Translations under genes and position numbers: made by a program | Notes under the pieces: model-generated | Databases searched by the model: none | The model's input: the letters and a program-made list of their open reading frames with translations, nothing else | Told to the model about the DNA's origin: nothing | Part shown: piece by piece, positions 42,493 through 50,212 of the stretch | How positions within the stretch are numbered: the first letter of the stretch is position 1 | Layout of the letters: every line of letters starts with the position of its first letter | Assembly (NCBI GenBank): GCA_036004665.1 | Contig: DASYRG010000015.1 | Span: forward strand, 1 to 64,000 | From: JACQGZ01 sp036004665 | GTDB taxonomy: Bacteria; Sysuimicrobiota; Sysuimicrobiia; Sysuimicrobiales; Humicultoraceae | DNA length: 64,000 bases | Direction: 5' to 3'

Positions 42493-44340
42493 ATGGATGC
42501 GGCGACGGCGCACGCCGAGGCCCATACCGAGCACGAACTGAGCTTCTGGCGGAAGTACATCTTCTCCACCGACCATAAGATCATCGGGATCCAGTACGCG
42601 CTCACCTCGATGTTCATGGCCGTGCTGGGGGGCTTCCTGGCGATGTTCGTGCGCCTCCAGCTGGGCTGGCCCGGGCGCCAGTGGCCGATCCTGGGCAGCC
42701 TCTTTCCCGGCGGTATGCCCGGGGGAGAGATGACCCAGGCGTTCTATCTCTCGTCGGTGACGATGCACGGCACGATCATGATCTTCTTCGTCCTCACCAC
42801 GTTGCTCACCGGCGGTTTTGGCAACTTCCTCATTCCTTTGCAGATCGGCGCGCGGGACATGGCCTTTCCGTTCCTCAACGCGCTCTCCTACTGGCTGTAT
42901 CCGCCGGCGATCATCGTGCTCCTGGCCTCCTTCTTTGTCTCCGGCGGCGCAGCGGGCGGCGGATGGACCTCCTATGCTCCGCTCTCGGCCCTGCCGCAGG
43001 CGGCACCGGGCTCGGGGATGGGGCAGACGCTCTGGCTGGTCAGCCTGGCCATCCTGATCGTGGCCTTCCTCCTCGGATCGTTGAATTACATCACCACCGT
43101 GCTGCAGCTGCGCACGCGCGGCATGTCCATGCTGCGGCTGCCGCTGACGATCTGGGCGCTCTTCCTGACCTCCATCCTCTCCCTACTGGCCTTTCCCGTG
43201 CTGCTGGCGGCGTCGATCATGCTGCTCTTCGACCGCATGGGCGGGACGAGTTTCTTCGTCCCCGCCGGGCTGATCGTGGGCACGGTGCCCGTCGACCACG
43301 CCGGCGGCAACCCGCTGCTCTGGCAGCACCTCTTCTGGTTCCTCGGCCACCCCGAGGTCTACGTGCTGATCCTGCCGCCGATGGGGATGGTCTCAGACAT
43401 CCTGGCCAACAACGCGCGCAAGCCCATCTTCGGCTACCGCTTCATGGTGGCCAGCCTTGCCTCGATCACCTTCCTCTCCTTCCTGGTCTGGGGGCATCAC
43501 ATGTACACCAGCGGGATGCATCCGCTGCTGGGCACGGCCTTCATGACCACGACGCTGATCATCGCGGTGCCCTCGGCGATCAAGACCTTCAACTGGCTGG
43601 CCACCCTCTGGCGGGCGAAGATCCGTTTCACCAGCGCTATGCTCTTCACGCTGGGCTTCCTCTCGCTCTTCGTTACCGGCGGGCTCACCGGGATCATGCT
43701 GGGCCAGCCGCCGGTGGACATCTACCTGCAGGACACCTTTTTCGTGGTCGCCCACTTCCACTTCGTGATGGGCCTGGCCGCCATCTTCGCCTCCTTCGCC
43801 GGCACCTACTACTGGTTCCCCAAGATGTTTGGGCGGATGATGTCGGAGCGGTTGGGCAAATGGCACTTCTGGCTCTCCTTCCCCGCCGCCTATCTGACCT
43901 TCTTCCCCATGCATTACGCCGGGCTGATGGGGATGATGCGCCGCATCTACTCGCCGGCGCTCTACGCGCACCTGCAGGGGCTGCAGCCGATCAACATCGT
44001 GGTCTCTATCGGGGCGTTCATTCTCTTTTCAGCGCAGTTCATCTTCCTCTACAACTTCTTCCGCTCAACCCGCCGCGGCCCGAAGGCGGAGCGAAATCCC
44101 TGGGGCGCCACCACGCTGGAATGGCAGGCGCCTTCCCCGCCGCCGCACGGCAACTGGGGGGCGCACCTGCCCGTCGTGCACCGCTGGGCGTACGAATACA
44201 GCACCCCGGGCATGGCCGACGATTTCATTCCCCAGACCCAGCCCAGCGGCGTCCCGGTGGGCGCGGGTACCGGCGACGGCGAAGGTGCGCACCGAGGCGG
44301 CGACGGGACGCACGGCGACGGTCGAGCGCGGAGCGGGTAG
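42493..44340 (+). CDS. coxA: cytochrome c oxidase subunit I (aa3-type, A1-like)
   Basis: A 615-residue heme-copper oxidase subunit. Low-spin heme ligands His92 and His423, the high-spin heme ligand His421 and CuB ligands His286, His335 and His336 are visible. Tyr290 in GHPEVY is the residue that cross-links to His in this class, and Glu288 marks the A1-type D-channel. The C-terminal ~50 residues are Gly/Asp-rich and extra-long. It reduces oxygen to water and pumps protons in the cytoplasmic membrane. Confidence 0.95.
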   Translation: MDAATAHAEAHTEHELSFWRKYIFSTDHKIIGIQYALTSMFMAVLGGFLAMFVRLQLGWPGRQWPILGSLFPGGMPGGEMTQAFYLSSVTMHGTIMIFFVLTTLLTGGFGNFLIPLQIGARDMAFPFLNALSYWLYPPAIIVLLASFFVSGGAAGGGWTSYAPLSALPQAAPGSGMGQTLWLVSLAILIVAFLLGSLNYITTVLQLRTRGMSMLRLPLTIWALFLTSILSLLAFPVLLAASIMLLFDRMGGTSFFVPAGLIVGTVPVDHAGGNPLLWQHLFWFLGHPEVYVLILPPMGMVSDILANNARKPIFGYRFMVASLASITFLSFLVWGHHMYTSGMHPLLGTAFMTTTLIIAVPSAIKTFNWLATLWRAKIRFTSAMLFTLGFLSLFVTGGLTGIMLGQPPVDIYLQDTFFVVAHFHFVMGLAAIFASFAGTYYWFPKMFGRMMSERLGKWHFWLSFPAAYLTFFPMHYAGLMGMMRRIYSPALYAHLQGLQPINIVVSIGAFILFSAQFIFLYNFFRSTRRGPKAERNPWGATTLEWQAPSPPPHGNWGAHLPVVHRWAYEYSTPGMADDFIPQTQPSGVPVGAGTGDGEGAHRGGDGTHGDGRARSG

Positions 44341-44353
44341 GAGAGAGGGGGCG

Positions 44354-45058
44354 GTGGCCAGGGTGATCGTGAGCAGACGTCCCGAGGCGGCGCGCCGGGC
44401 GGCCGGGGGGAACGGCCATCTGGCGTCCCCGCCCGGCTTCGGCGACCGCGACGGTCCCGGCTGGGGCGCCGAGCCTTCTCCCGTCGCCACTGCCCGCGTG
44501 GGACTCTGGATCCTGCTGGTGGCGGTGACGATGCTCTTCATCGCTTTCACCGTCTCCTATCTCTCCCGCCGCAGCGCTCCGGACTGGACCCCGGTGCCTC
44601 TTCCCGGCATCCTCTGGGTGAACACCGCGGTCCTGCTGGCGAGCAGCGGCGTCCTGGAATGGACGCGCCGGACCCACCGGGCGCACCAGGGCGACGCGCT
44701 GCGCCGCGGTCTGATGCTGGCCGGGGGTCTCGGCCTGCTCTTCTTGATCGGGCAGATCGCGGCGTGGCGCGCGCTGGACGCCGCCGGCGTCTTCATGAGC
44801 AGCAGCCCGCACAGCGCCTTCTTCTACTTGCTCACCGGGGTGCACGGGCTGCACCTGCTGGGTGGGTTGGGGGGATTGGGCTACGCGCTCTCCCGGTCAT
44901 CGCGCCCCGCGCCGGCACGTCAGCCGGTCCCGGCCCCGGAAAGCCAGCCGGCTCCAGCCTCGGGGGGGCAGACGGTTCCCGCAGCGGAGGGTGCGACGCT
45001 CTTCTGGCATTTTCTCTCGGCGCTGTGGGTATACGTGCTGATCCTCATCTCAATCTAG
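44354..45058 (+). CDS. heme-copper oxidase subunit III-like protein (first copy)
   Basis: A 234-residue membrane protein with about five helices and the subunit III features FMSSSPHSAFFYLLTGVHGLHLLGG and a final LFWHFLSALWVYVLILISI. I use the GTG at 44354 because GAGAGAGGGGG precedes it and the earlier frame overlaps coxA. A Pro/Ala/Gln-rich loop (about 180-215) with repeated PxPAPxxQPxP units is unusual. A second subunit III-like gene follows immediately, so one of them may be a specialised or assembly-related paralogue. Confidence 0.75.
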   Translation: MARVIVSRRPEAARRAAGGNGHLASPPGFGDRDGPGWGAEPSPVATARVGLWILLVAVTMLFIAFTVSYLSRRSAPDWTPVPLPGILWVNTAVLLASSGVLEWTRRTHRAHQGDALRRGLMLAGGLGLLFLIGQIAAWRALDAAGVFMSSSPHSAFFYLLTGVHGLHLLGGLGGLGYALSRSSRPAPARQPVPAPESQPAPASGGQTVPAAEGATLFWHFLSALWVYVLILISI

Positions 45059-45063
45059 GAGCG

Positions 45064-45699
45064 ATGATGGCGGGAGAGCAGGAGCGGATGACGGTGTCGG
45101 CGTGGGGCGGCGGGGAATCGCCCTTCGCCGTCCCCTGGCCGAAACTGATGATGTGGCTCTTCCTGCTCAGCGACGCCCTCACCTTTGCGGCGCTGCTCTC
45201 CGGCTACGCGGCGATGCGGCTGACGGCCGGAGGGTGGCCTCGCCAGGCCGACTTCTTTAACATCAACTTCGTCGTCGGCCCGATGACCTTCATCCTCATC
45301 TGCAGCAGCGCGACGATGGCGGTGGCCGTGGGCGCGGCGAGGCGCGGGGATCGCGCGCTGGTGGCGCGCTTCCTTGGCCTGACCATCCTCGGCGGCCTCA
45401 TGTTCCTGGGGATGCAGGCGTTCGAATGGACCTCCTTCATCCGCGAGGGCGCGCGGCTCACCGGGTGGGTAGGGAACGCCGACGGCGGTCCGCTCCCGCC
45501 GATGTTCCCCGCGACCTTCTTCGTCATCACTGGGTTCCACGGGGGCCACGTGACCAGCGGGGTCATCTATCTCATCATCAAGGCCATCCAAGCGACGCGC
45601 GGTCGGTTCTCCGCGGAGATGGTCGAAGTGGCCGGCTTGTACTGGCACTTCGTCGATCTGGTGTGGGTGTTCATCTTCACCCTGCTCTATCTGCTCTGA
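45064..45699 (+). CDS. coxC: cytochrome c oxidase subunit III (second copy)
   Basis: A 211-residue five-helix subunit III with WPKLMMWLFLLSDALTFAALL, FLGMQAFEWTSFI, FFVITGFHGGHVTSGVIYL and the terminal YWHFVDLVWVFIFTLLYLL. Two ATGs lie side by side (45064 and 45067). The AGGAG upstream fits the second slightly better. It stabilises subunit I and its D-channel proton uptake. It is the canonical member of the two subunit III-like genes in this operon. Confidence 0.88.
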   Translation: MMAGEQERMTVSAWGGGESPFAVPWPKLMMWLFLLSDALTFAALLSGYAAMRLTAGGWPRQADFFNINFVVGPMTFILICSSATMAVAVGAARRGDRALVARFLGLTILGGLMFLGMQAFEWTSFIREGARLTGWVGNADGGPLPPMFPATFFVITGFHGGHVTSGVIYLIIKAIQATRGRFSAEMVEVAGLYWHFVDLVWVFIFTLLYLL

Positions 45700-45714
45700 G
45701 GCGAGGGGGACCGG

Positions 45715-46035
45715 ATGAGGGAGGGAGCGGACGCGGCGCACGGGGGCGGGAGATGGTACCAGACCTATGTGGTGGTCTGGGTCTGGCTGCTCGCCTTCAC
45801 CGTCATCGAGGTCGGGGCCGTCGCGCTGCGGCTGGAGCGCGCCCTGTTGGTGACGCTGCTCCTGGCGCTCTCGCTGATGAAGGCGGCCCTCATCGTCGCC
45901 TACTTCATGCACCTGCGCTATGAGCGGCTCAACCTGATCTACCTGGTGCTGACCCCGCTGATCCTGATCCTCGTGCTCTTCGGGGGCGTCATCCCCGACG
46001 CGCTGAACGCCTTCCATCTCCGGCCCCGGCCCTAG
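45715..46035 (+). CDS. cytochrome c oxidase subunit IV (CoxD/CyoD-like)
   Basis: A 106-residue protein with three transmembrane helices and the motif SLMKAALIVAYFMHLRYER, diagnostic for the small prokaryotic subunit IV of caa3/aa3-type oxidases. It presumably helps assembly or stability of subunit I. It starts 15 bases after coxC with GAGGGGG upstream. Confidence 0.88.
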   Translation: MREGADAAHGGGRWYQTYVVVWVWLLAFTVIEVGAVALRLERALLVTLLLALSLMKAALIVAYFMHLRYERLNLIYLVLTPLILILVLFGGVIPDALNAFHLRPRP

Positions 46036-46099
46036 GCCGCCACGGCCGCGCCCCTCGCCGCTGTGGGCGACGGCGCTCGCGTCGGGTCTGGCCTACGCG

Positions 46100-46591
46100 G
46101 TGCTCGCCGCCGCGCTCTCGGCGGAACCCCCCATGGCGCTGCCCGCGGTGGTGGCGGCCCTCGTCGCCGCGGCCCCGACGATCATCGCCGTGGTCAATAC
46201 CGCGGCGCTGTTCTGCCTGCTGGCCGGGTGGCGGGCGATCCGCCGCGGCCGGGTGCGGGCCCACCGCGCCCTGATGCTGGCGGCGGCGGGCTGCATCAGC
46301 TTCTTCCTCATCCTCTACGTCACAAGGGTGAGCCTAGGCGGGGTGAAGGCGTTTCCGGGGCCGGCGGCGGTGCGCGTCTACCTCTATCTGCCCCTGCTGA
46401 CCGTCCACATCGGGCTGTCCGTCCTGTCGGTGCCCCTGGTGATCCACAACCTCGTGATCGGTCTAACCTATCGACCCGGAGAGGTTCCTTTCACGGCGCA
46501 CCCGCGGGTGGGGCGGTGGGCGGTCTTGCTGTGGTCGATCAGCCTGGTCCTGGGGCTGGTGGTCTACCTGCTCCTCAACGTCCTCTACTGA
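46100..46591 (+). CDS. DUF420 family membrane protein (CtaM/YozB-like)
   Basis: A 163-residue protein with four to five helices. The DUF420 signatures are RVRAHRALMLAAAGCISFFLILYVTR (its early part), LPLLTVHIGLSVLSVPLVIHNL and HPRVGRWAVLLW. In Bacillus and Staphylococcus relatives such proteins are needed for heme-copper oxidase maturation. Only GTG 46100 is a standard start here. The open frame and hydrophobicity extend upstream to about 46040, so the true start may be a non-standard codon. It ends one base before the end of the convergent LuxR gene. Confidence 0.8.
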   Translation: MLAAALSAEPPMALPAVVAALVAAAPTIIAVVNTAALFCLLAGWRAIRRGRVRAHRALMLAAAGCISFFLILYVTRVSLGGVKAFPGPAAVRVYLYLPLLTVHIGLSVLSVPLVIHNLVIGLTYRPGEVPFTAHPRVGRWAVLLWSISLVLGLVVYLLLNVLY

Positions 46592-47047
46592 TCACAGCAT
46601 TCCCTCGTCGCTGAGGCGCTTGACCATAGCCGAGCGCGTATTCACGCCCAGGCGCGTGAAGAGCCGGCGCAGGTGGGTGAGGACGGTCCAGCTGCTGATG
46701 CCCAGGTGGACGCTGATCTCTTTGGTCGCCAGCCCTCGCCCGACCAGGCGCGCGATCTCCAGCTCTCTCGGTGTCACGTCGACGTCGGAAGGCCGTTCCC
46801 GCAGGCGGCTGAGGCGGTAGGTGGCGCCCTCGACGTCGATCTCGGCCAGCACCTCCTGGACGACCCCGTGAGGCTGCGGCGCCGCCGCGCCCGCCCGGTC
46901 GCGGCTGATCAGCGCCAGTTCTCGCAGCATGCGCTCCCGGGCGGTGGCGAGGTGCGCGAGCTCGCGCAGCATGCCCTCCTCCGTGCGCTCCTCGACCCGT
47001 CGGACCATCCGTGCCGTCATCGTTTTCATCGTCCCGCGGCCGCCCAT
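46592..47047 (-). CDS. LuxR-type HTH transcriptional regulator
   Basis: A 151-residue protein whose C-terminal 65 residues are a LuxR/GerE helix-turn-helix (LTPRE-like VTPRELEIARLVGRGLATKEI and WTVLTHLRRLFTRLGV). The N-terminal ~80 residues are helical and Arg/Glu-rich with no receiver domain. The start at 47047 has AGGAGG seven bases upstream and overlaps the XRE-TPR gene by 22 bases, so the two are translationally coupled. It may relay or share control with the XRE-TPR regulator. Confidence 0.85.
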   Translation of the reverse strand: MGGRGTMKTMTARMVRRVEERTEEGMLRELAHLATARERMLRELALISRDRAGAAAPQPHGVVQEVLAEIDVEGATYRLSRLRERPSDVDVTPRELEIARLVGRGLATKEISVHLGISSWTVLTHLRRLFTRLGVNTRSAMVKRLSDEGML

Positions 47048-48318
47048 GCCTCCTGCGCGGCAAACGCCTGCGCAAACGCGCGCGCGGCCTCCCCCTCCCT
47101 TCCCGCCTCCATGTGCGCATAGCCGATGTCGCGCAGCGCCTCGGCGCGTTCTTTGTTCATGTCCATCTCGCCGAACATCTCGGCGGCGCGGCGGTATCGG
47201 GTCACCGCCTCGTCCAGACGCCGCTCCACGCGGGCCACCGCCCCCAGGACCGCCTCGCCCCGCGCCGCCTCAGCGGGATCCTCGAGCTGCTGGGCCAGCC
47301 GCACCGCCTCGGCGGCCCACCGCTCCGCCTCACCGGCCCGCCCCTGCGCCAGCGCGGCCCTGGCCAGTTCGGTCAAGGTCGCCCCCCGGCCGGAATCGTC
47401 GGCGAGGCGCTCGGCGATGGTCAGGCTCTGGCGAAGAAGGGTTTCGGCGTCCGCGGGGCGGCCGCGTTCCAGCAGCAGCATCGCCTGATTCCGCTTCACG
47501 CCGCCGAGGAGCTGCAGGTTTTCCTGGACCTCCAGATGCGCTGACGCCCGCTGCAGGTACGCCGCGGCCTCGTCGAAGGCCCGATCCTGCATCGCCGCGA
47601 TTCCGCTGTTGATGTCCAGCAGGGCACGGGCGGCGGGATCGGCCGCCTGATCCAGGAAGGCCCTGGCCTCCTCGAACGCGGCGAGCGCCTGCCCCGCGAG
47701 CCCCAGGTTGAGGAAGACGCGTCCCAGGTTGGTGAGGATGACCGCCTGGAGGCGCCGGTCCGGTGGGTCGCTGCGGCGGATCAAGGCCAGGGCATCGGTG
47801 AGGTGAGTGCGGGCCACCCGGAAGCGCCGCCGCCGGATGGCGAGCAGCCCGCGGGCATTGGCGGCCAGCGCCGCCAGCCCTGCGTCCGCCAGTGCCGCTG
47901 CCCCACTGTCGGCGCGACGAAGGTGTTCATCGGCGAGGTCGAACTGGCGCAGGCCCAGGAGCGCCTGCCCGAGCCCGAGGCGAGCTCGCGTCAGCAGACG
48001 CCGATCGCCGGCCCGCACCGCCAGGGCCTCCGCCGCCTGATAGGCTTCGAGCGCCGGGGTCAGCTGATGCTGACGGAGGAGGATGTCTCCGTGGCGAAGC
48101 CTCGCTTCGGCCTCTCCGGGCCCGTCAGCTTCGGATAGGAGCGAGGAGGAGGTGACGCCCAGCCGGTCTGCGAGGAGGCGGAGGGTGGCGAGGGACGGCC
48201 GGACCTTGCCGTGCTCCACCATGCTGATGAAGCTGACCGACAGGTCGCCTCCGGCGAGGGCGCGCTGCGTCATCCCCCTGGCCTTCCGGAGATCGCGGAT
48301 TTTCACACCCAGCCCCAC
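47026..48318 (-). CDS. XRE-family HTH regulator with TPR sensor domain (RRNPP-like)
   Basis: A 430-residue protein. Residues 1-62 form an XRE helix-turn-helix (IRDLRKARGMTQRALAG and SVSFISMVEHGKVRPS). Residues about 70-430 are an array of roughly eight to nine tetratricopeptide repeats. This architecture (N-terminal HTH plus TPR array of ~350 residues) is that of peptide-responsive RRNPP regulators, and also of other XRE-TPR proteins without peptide ligands. The start is GTG at 48318. A secreted-peptide gene lies just upstream on the same strand and a LuxR gene overlaps the end. Confidence 0.85.
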   Translation of the reverse strand: MGLGVKIRDLRKARGMTQRALAGGDLSVSFISMVEHGKVRPSLATLRLLADRLGVTSSSLLSEADGPGEAEARLRHGDILLRQHQLTPALEAYQAAEALAVRAGDRRLLTRARLGLGQALLGLRQFDLADEHLRRADSGAAALADAGLAALAANARGLLAIRRRRFRVARTHLTDALALIRRSDPPDRRLQAVILTNLGRVFLNLGLAGQALAAFEEARAFLDQAADPAARALLDINSGIAAMQDRAFDEAAAYLQRASAHLEVQENLQLLGGVKRNQAMLLLERGRPADAETLLRQSLTIAERLADDSGRGATLTELARAALAQGRAGEAERWAAEAVRLAQQLEDPAEAARGEAVLGAVARVERRLDEAVTRYRRAAEMFGEMDMNKERAEALRDIGYAHMEAGREGEAARAFAQAFAAQEAWAAAGR

Positions 48319-48377
48319 GGCCCACCCCCGGAGCGATCATCGGGATGACCCGGGGCGGGGTGTTGAGTCGGTTGGGG

Positions 48378-48503
48378 TTACCTCTCCCCCGTGCCCCCGT
48401 AGGAGTCGAAGTCTCCCGACCCCGCAAACGCAGGCGCGGCGCCAGCCGGAAGAAGGACTCCCAGGGACAGGGCAAGGAGGACTCCAATCAGGATCCTCTT
48501 CAC
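48378..48503 (-). CDS. small secreted peptide precursor (41 aa), candidate signal peptide for the XRE-TPR regulator
   Basis: A 41-codon gene starts with GTG at 48503, preceded by GGGGAGGGAGAC at ideal spacing, one of the best ribosome binding sites in the window. Residues 1-27 make a classic signal peptide: basic VKR, a long Leu/Val core and an AFA cleavage site. The remaining ~14 residues are hydrophilic (GSGDFDSYGGTGER). It ends 59 bases before the XRE-TPR gene on the same strand. Size and layout resemble Phr/PapR/NprX-type pro-peptides. No homologue is recognised, and a non-signalling small exported peptide is the alternative. Confidence 0.6.
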   Translation of the reverse strand: MKRILIGVLLALSLGVLLPAGAAPAFAGSGDFDSYGGTGER

Positions 48504-48778
48504 CTGTCTCCCTCCCCTTGTGGTGTCTGTTAGAAGCCTTATCGGCAACTGCGCCGGTTTTTAGACCCCGGCCCACCCTTCGGGGAGGGAGGTCGGTCCG
48601 GCCCCGGGTCTCTCAGGCGGCCCCTTCTTGGTCAGAGACTAAAGTTCCTGCTTCCAGGCTCCGAAATTTCAGTAAAACTGAATGGGGTGAAGAAGGGAAC
48701 TTAATGGTAGAAACCGTGTAGGAAGGGCTGTCATGAGGGCGAAAGGAACAGCTATCCCCTTTTTGGGAGGTGCTGCTC
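48504..48778. promoter_or_regulatory. divergent control region between the peptide gene and the GYD gene
   Basis: This 275-base gap holds no credible gene but several inverted repeats. TTCAGT-AAA-ACTGAA (48668-48682) is a perfect 6-bp-arm palindrome. AAGTTCC and GGAACTT flank it at about 48636 and 48696. AGACCC...GGGTCT brackets a GC-rich hairpin around 48561-48613. The palindrome is a plausible operator for the XRE-TPR protein. No clear -35/-10 pair could be assigned. Confidence 0.4.
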
Positions 48779-49069
48779 GTGCCGACCTACATCATGCTGA
48801 GCACGCTGACGGACAGTGGTGCCGAGACCCTGAGCAAACAGCCCGACCGCCTCAAGGAGGTCAACCGCGAGATCGAAGCGATGGGGGTGAAAGTGGTTCA
48901 ACAGTACGCGGTGTTGGGCCCGTACGACTTCGTCAACATTGTCGAGGCGCCCGACAACGACACGGTCGCCCGGGTTTCTGTGGAGCTCGGTGCCCGAGGC
49001 AGCGTGCGTATCGTCACTCTGGCGGCGATTCCGATCGACACCTTTGTCGGAAGACTGAAGAAGAAGTAG
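48779..49069 (+). CDS. GYD domain protein
   Basis: A 96-residue GYD-superfamily protein: PTYIMLSTLTDSG, AMGVKVVQQYAVLGPYDFVNIVEAPD and RGSVRIVTLAAIPIDTF are the family signature. The start is GTG at 48779 with GGGAGG eight bases upstream. The fold is a small alpha/beta barrel-type dimer and no activity is established. It is divergent from the secreted peptide gene and shares its control region. Confidence 0.88.
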   Translation: MPTYIMLSTLTDSGAETLSKQPDRLKEVNREIEAMGVKVVQQYAVLGPYDFVNIVEAPDNDTVARVSVELGARGSVRIVTLAAIPIDTFVGRLKKK

Positions 49070-49075
49070 CCGCGG

Positions 49076-49636
49076 TCAGTCCCCGTGCGCGGCCCGGAGG
49101 CGGGGAGAGAGGCGGAGCATCAGCGACACCCGTTCGAACTCCCGCAGCCAGTCGGCGGTCACGTCGGCCAGCACGTCGGGACCGGGTGGGAGGATACCGG
49201 TGGGACAGGATGGGCCGAGCCGCTCGTGAGCCATCCTGCGGTAGGTCGCCAGACTGCGGTCTCCATAGCGGGCGCACTCTTCGAAGTCTTCGCTCAGGAA
49301 GAGGACGATAGGGATCCGCCGCCCGGCGTTAAGCCTCAGCTCGTCCTGCACCACAGGCTCTTCATCGCGGTCGGCGAATCGCAGGCGAATCTGGGGCGCC
49401 GCCTCGGCGAGGCGCTGGAGGATGGGTCCCTGCGTCGCGCAGTCGCCGCACCAGGTACCCGCCAGGCAGAGAAGGTGCATCCGTCGTTGAAAGCCAGAGA
49501 GCAGCTCGACCTGCGCTTCGGTCAGCCGGATCCGCTCGTACACGGCGTGCCAGCGCTCCCGGTGCGCCTCTGTGCCGTGGCGGGCGAGGAACTCGTGGTA
49601 CGGCTGCGCGCGGTCAAATACCGTCTGCCAGGCCAT
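49076..49636 (-). CDS. thioredoxin-fold family protein
   Basis: A 186-residue cytoplasmic protein with a thioredoxin-like core. The redox motif is WCGDC in LAGTWCGDCATQGPIL, followed by IRLRFADRDEEP and a cis-Pro-type IPIVLFLSED. The N-terminal 50 residues are helical. I place the start at ATG 49636; the open frame further upstream is antisense to the following genes. It is convergent with the GYD gene (6-base gap). Substrate is unknown. Confidence 0.8.
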   Translation of the reverse strand: MAWQTVFDRAQPYHEFLARHGTEAHRERWHAVYERIRLTEAQVELLSGFQRRMHLLCLAGTWCGDCATQGPILQRLAEAAPQIRLRFADRDEEPVVQDELRLNAGRRIPIVLFLSEDFEECARYGDRSLATYRRMAHERLGPSCPTGILPPGPDVLADVTADWLREFERVSLMLRLSPRLRAAHGD

Positions 49637-49655
49637 GCGTCTCCCACCCCCACAG

Positions 49656-49661
49656 TATAAT
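49656..49661 (+). promoter_or_regulatory. TATAAT within a near-palindrome, divergent -10 elements
   Basis: CAGTATAATACTG (49653-49665) is nearly symmetric and gives TATAAT on the plus strand and TATACT-like on the minus strand. The plus-strand ATG lies only 8 bases after the -10, so that message would be leaderless or almost so. The minus-strand thioredoxin-like gene starts about 17 bases away. Confidence 0.45.
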
Positions 49662-49669
49662 ACTGAATC

Positions 49670-49885
49670 ATGCATGAGGTCGAAGGGCTTCTCATCGAGC
49701 TGCAACGGTCCGCCGGAGAAGGAGAGACGATCGCCCTGGGGCTGACCCTCAAGGACGGCGTGCCGCTGTTCGCGGTGCTGGTCGTCCGCAAGAACCAGGT
49801 GGTTGACGTCCTGGCGACCGGCAACACACCCGAGGCCGCCTGCCGCGCCGCACTCCAGCGGCCTGCCGCCTCCCCTCTGCACTAG
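49670..49885 (+). CDS. small hypothetical protein (71 aa)
   Basis: A 71-residue protein with the layout strand-strand-helix (ETIALGLTLKDGVPLFAVLVVRKNQVVDVLATGN then PEAACRAAL). No family is recognised. A TATAAT box ends 8 bases upstream of the ATG with no ribosome binding site, consistent with leaderless expression. It is followed after 8 bases by another small gene on the same strand. Confidence 0.6.
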   Translation: MHEVEGLLIELQRSAGEGETIALGLTLKDGVPLFAVLVVRKNQVVDVLATGNTPEAACRAALQRPAASPLH

Positions 49886-49893
49886 ACTTCCTG

Positions 49894-50166
49894 ATGCCAT
49901 TGGATGATCGCGAGGCCATCCGCCGGCTGCGTGCGGCGGTGGCGGCCGCCGCCCCCGATGTCGAACTGGATGCGCCGTCTGTCCGTTGGGTGGAGACGCC
50001 CTATCCGGGAGTGAGATACGGGCTCCGCCTGGGCCGGGCGACCGCGCTGCTGTTCCTCCCCGTCGAGGACATCGACGGCGAAGGGTGGGAGGATCGGCTG
50101 CCCGCGCGCCTCCGCGAGGCCAGCGCCTACCTGGAGCAGTTCCCCCTCGCCCGCGTACCTCGCTAG
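49894..50166 (+). CDS. small hypothetical protein (90 aa)
   Basis: A 90-residue soluble protein: an N-terminal helix (REAIRRLRAAVAAAAP), central strands (VRYGLRLGRATALLFLPVEDI) and a C-terminal helix (LPARLREASAYLEQF). The pattern suggests a small alpha/beta domain, and no family is recognised. It lies between the 71-residue protein and the hydrolase on the same strand. Codon composition is that of the genome. Confidence 0.6.
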   Translation: MPLDDREAIRRLRAAVAAAAPDVELDAPSVRWVETPYPGVRYGLRLGRATALLFLPVEDIDGEGWEDRLPARLREASAYLEQFPLARVPR

Positions 50167-50212
50167 GCGTCGCCGGTAGGCGTCGCGTCCATCCGCGAGA
50201 GGATCTGAAACG

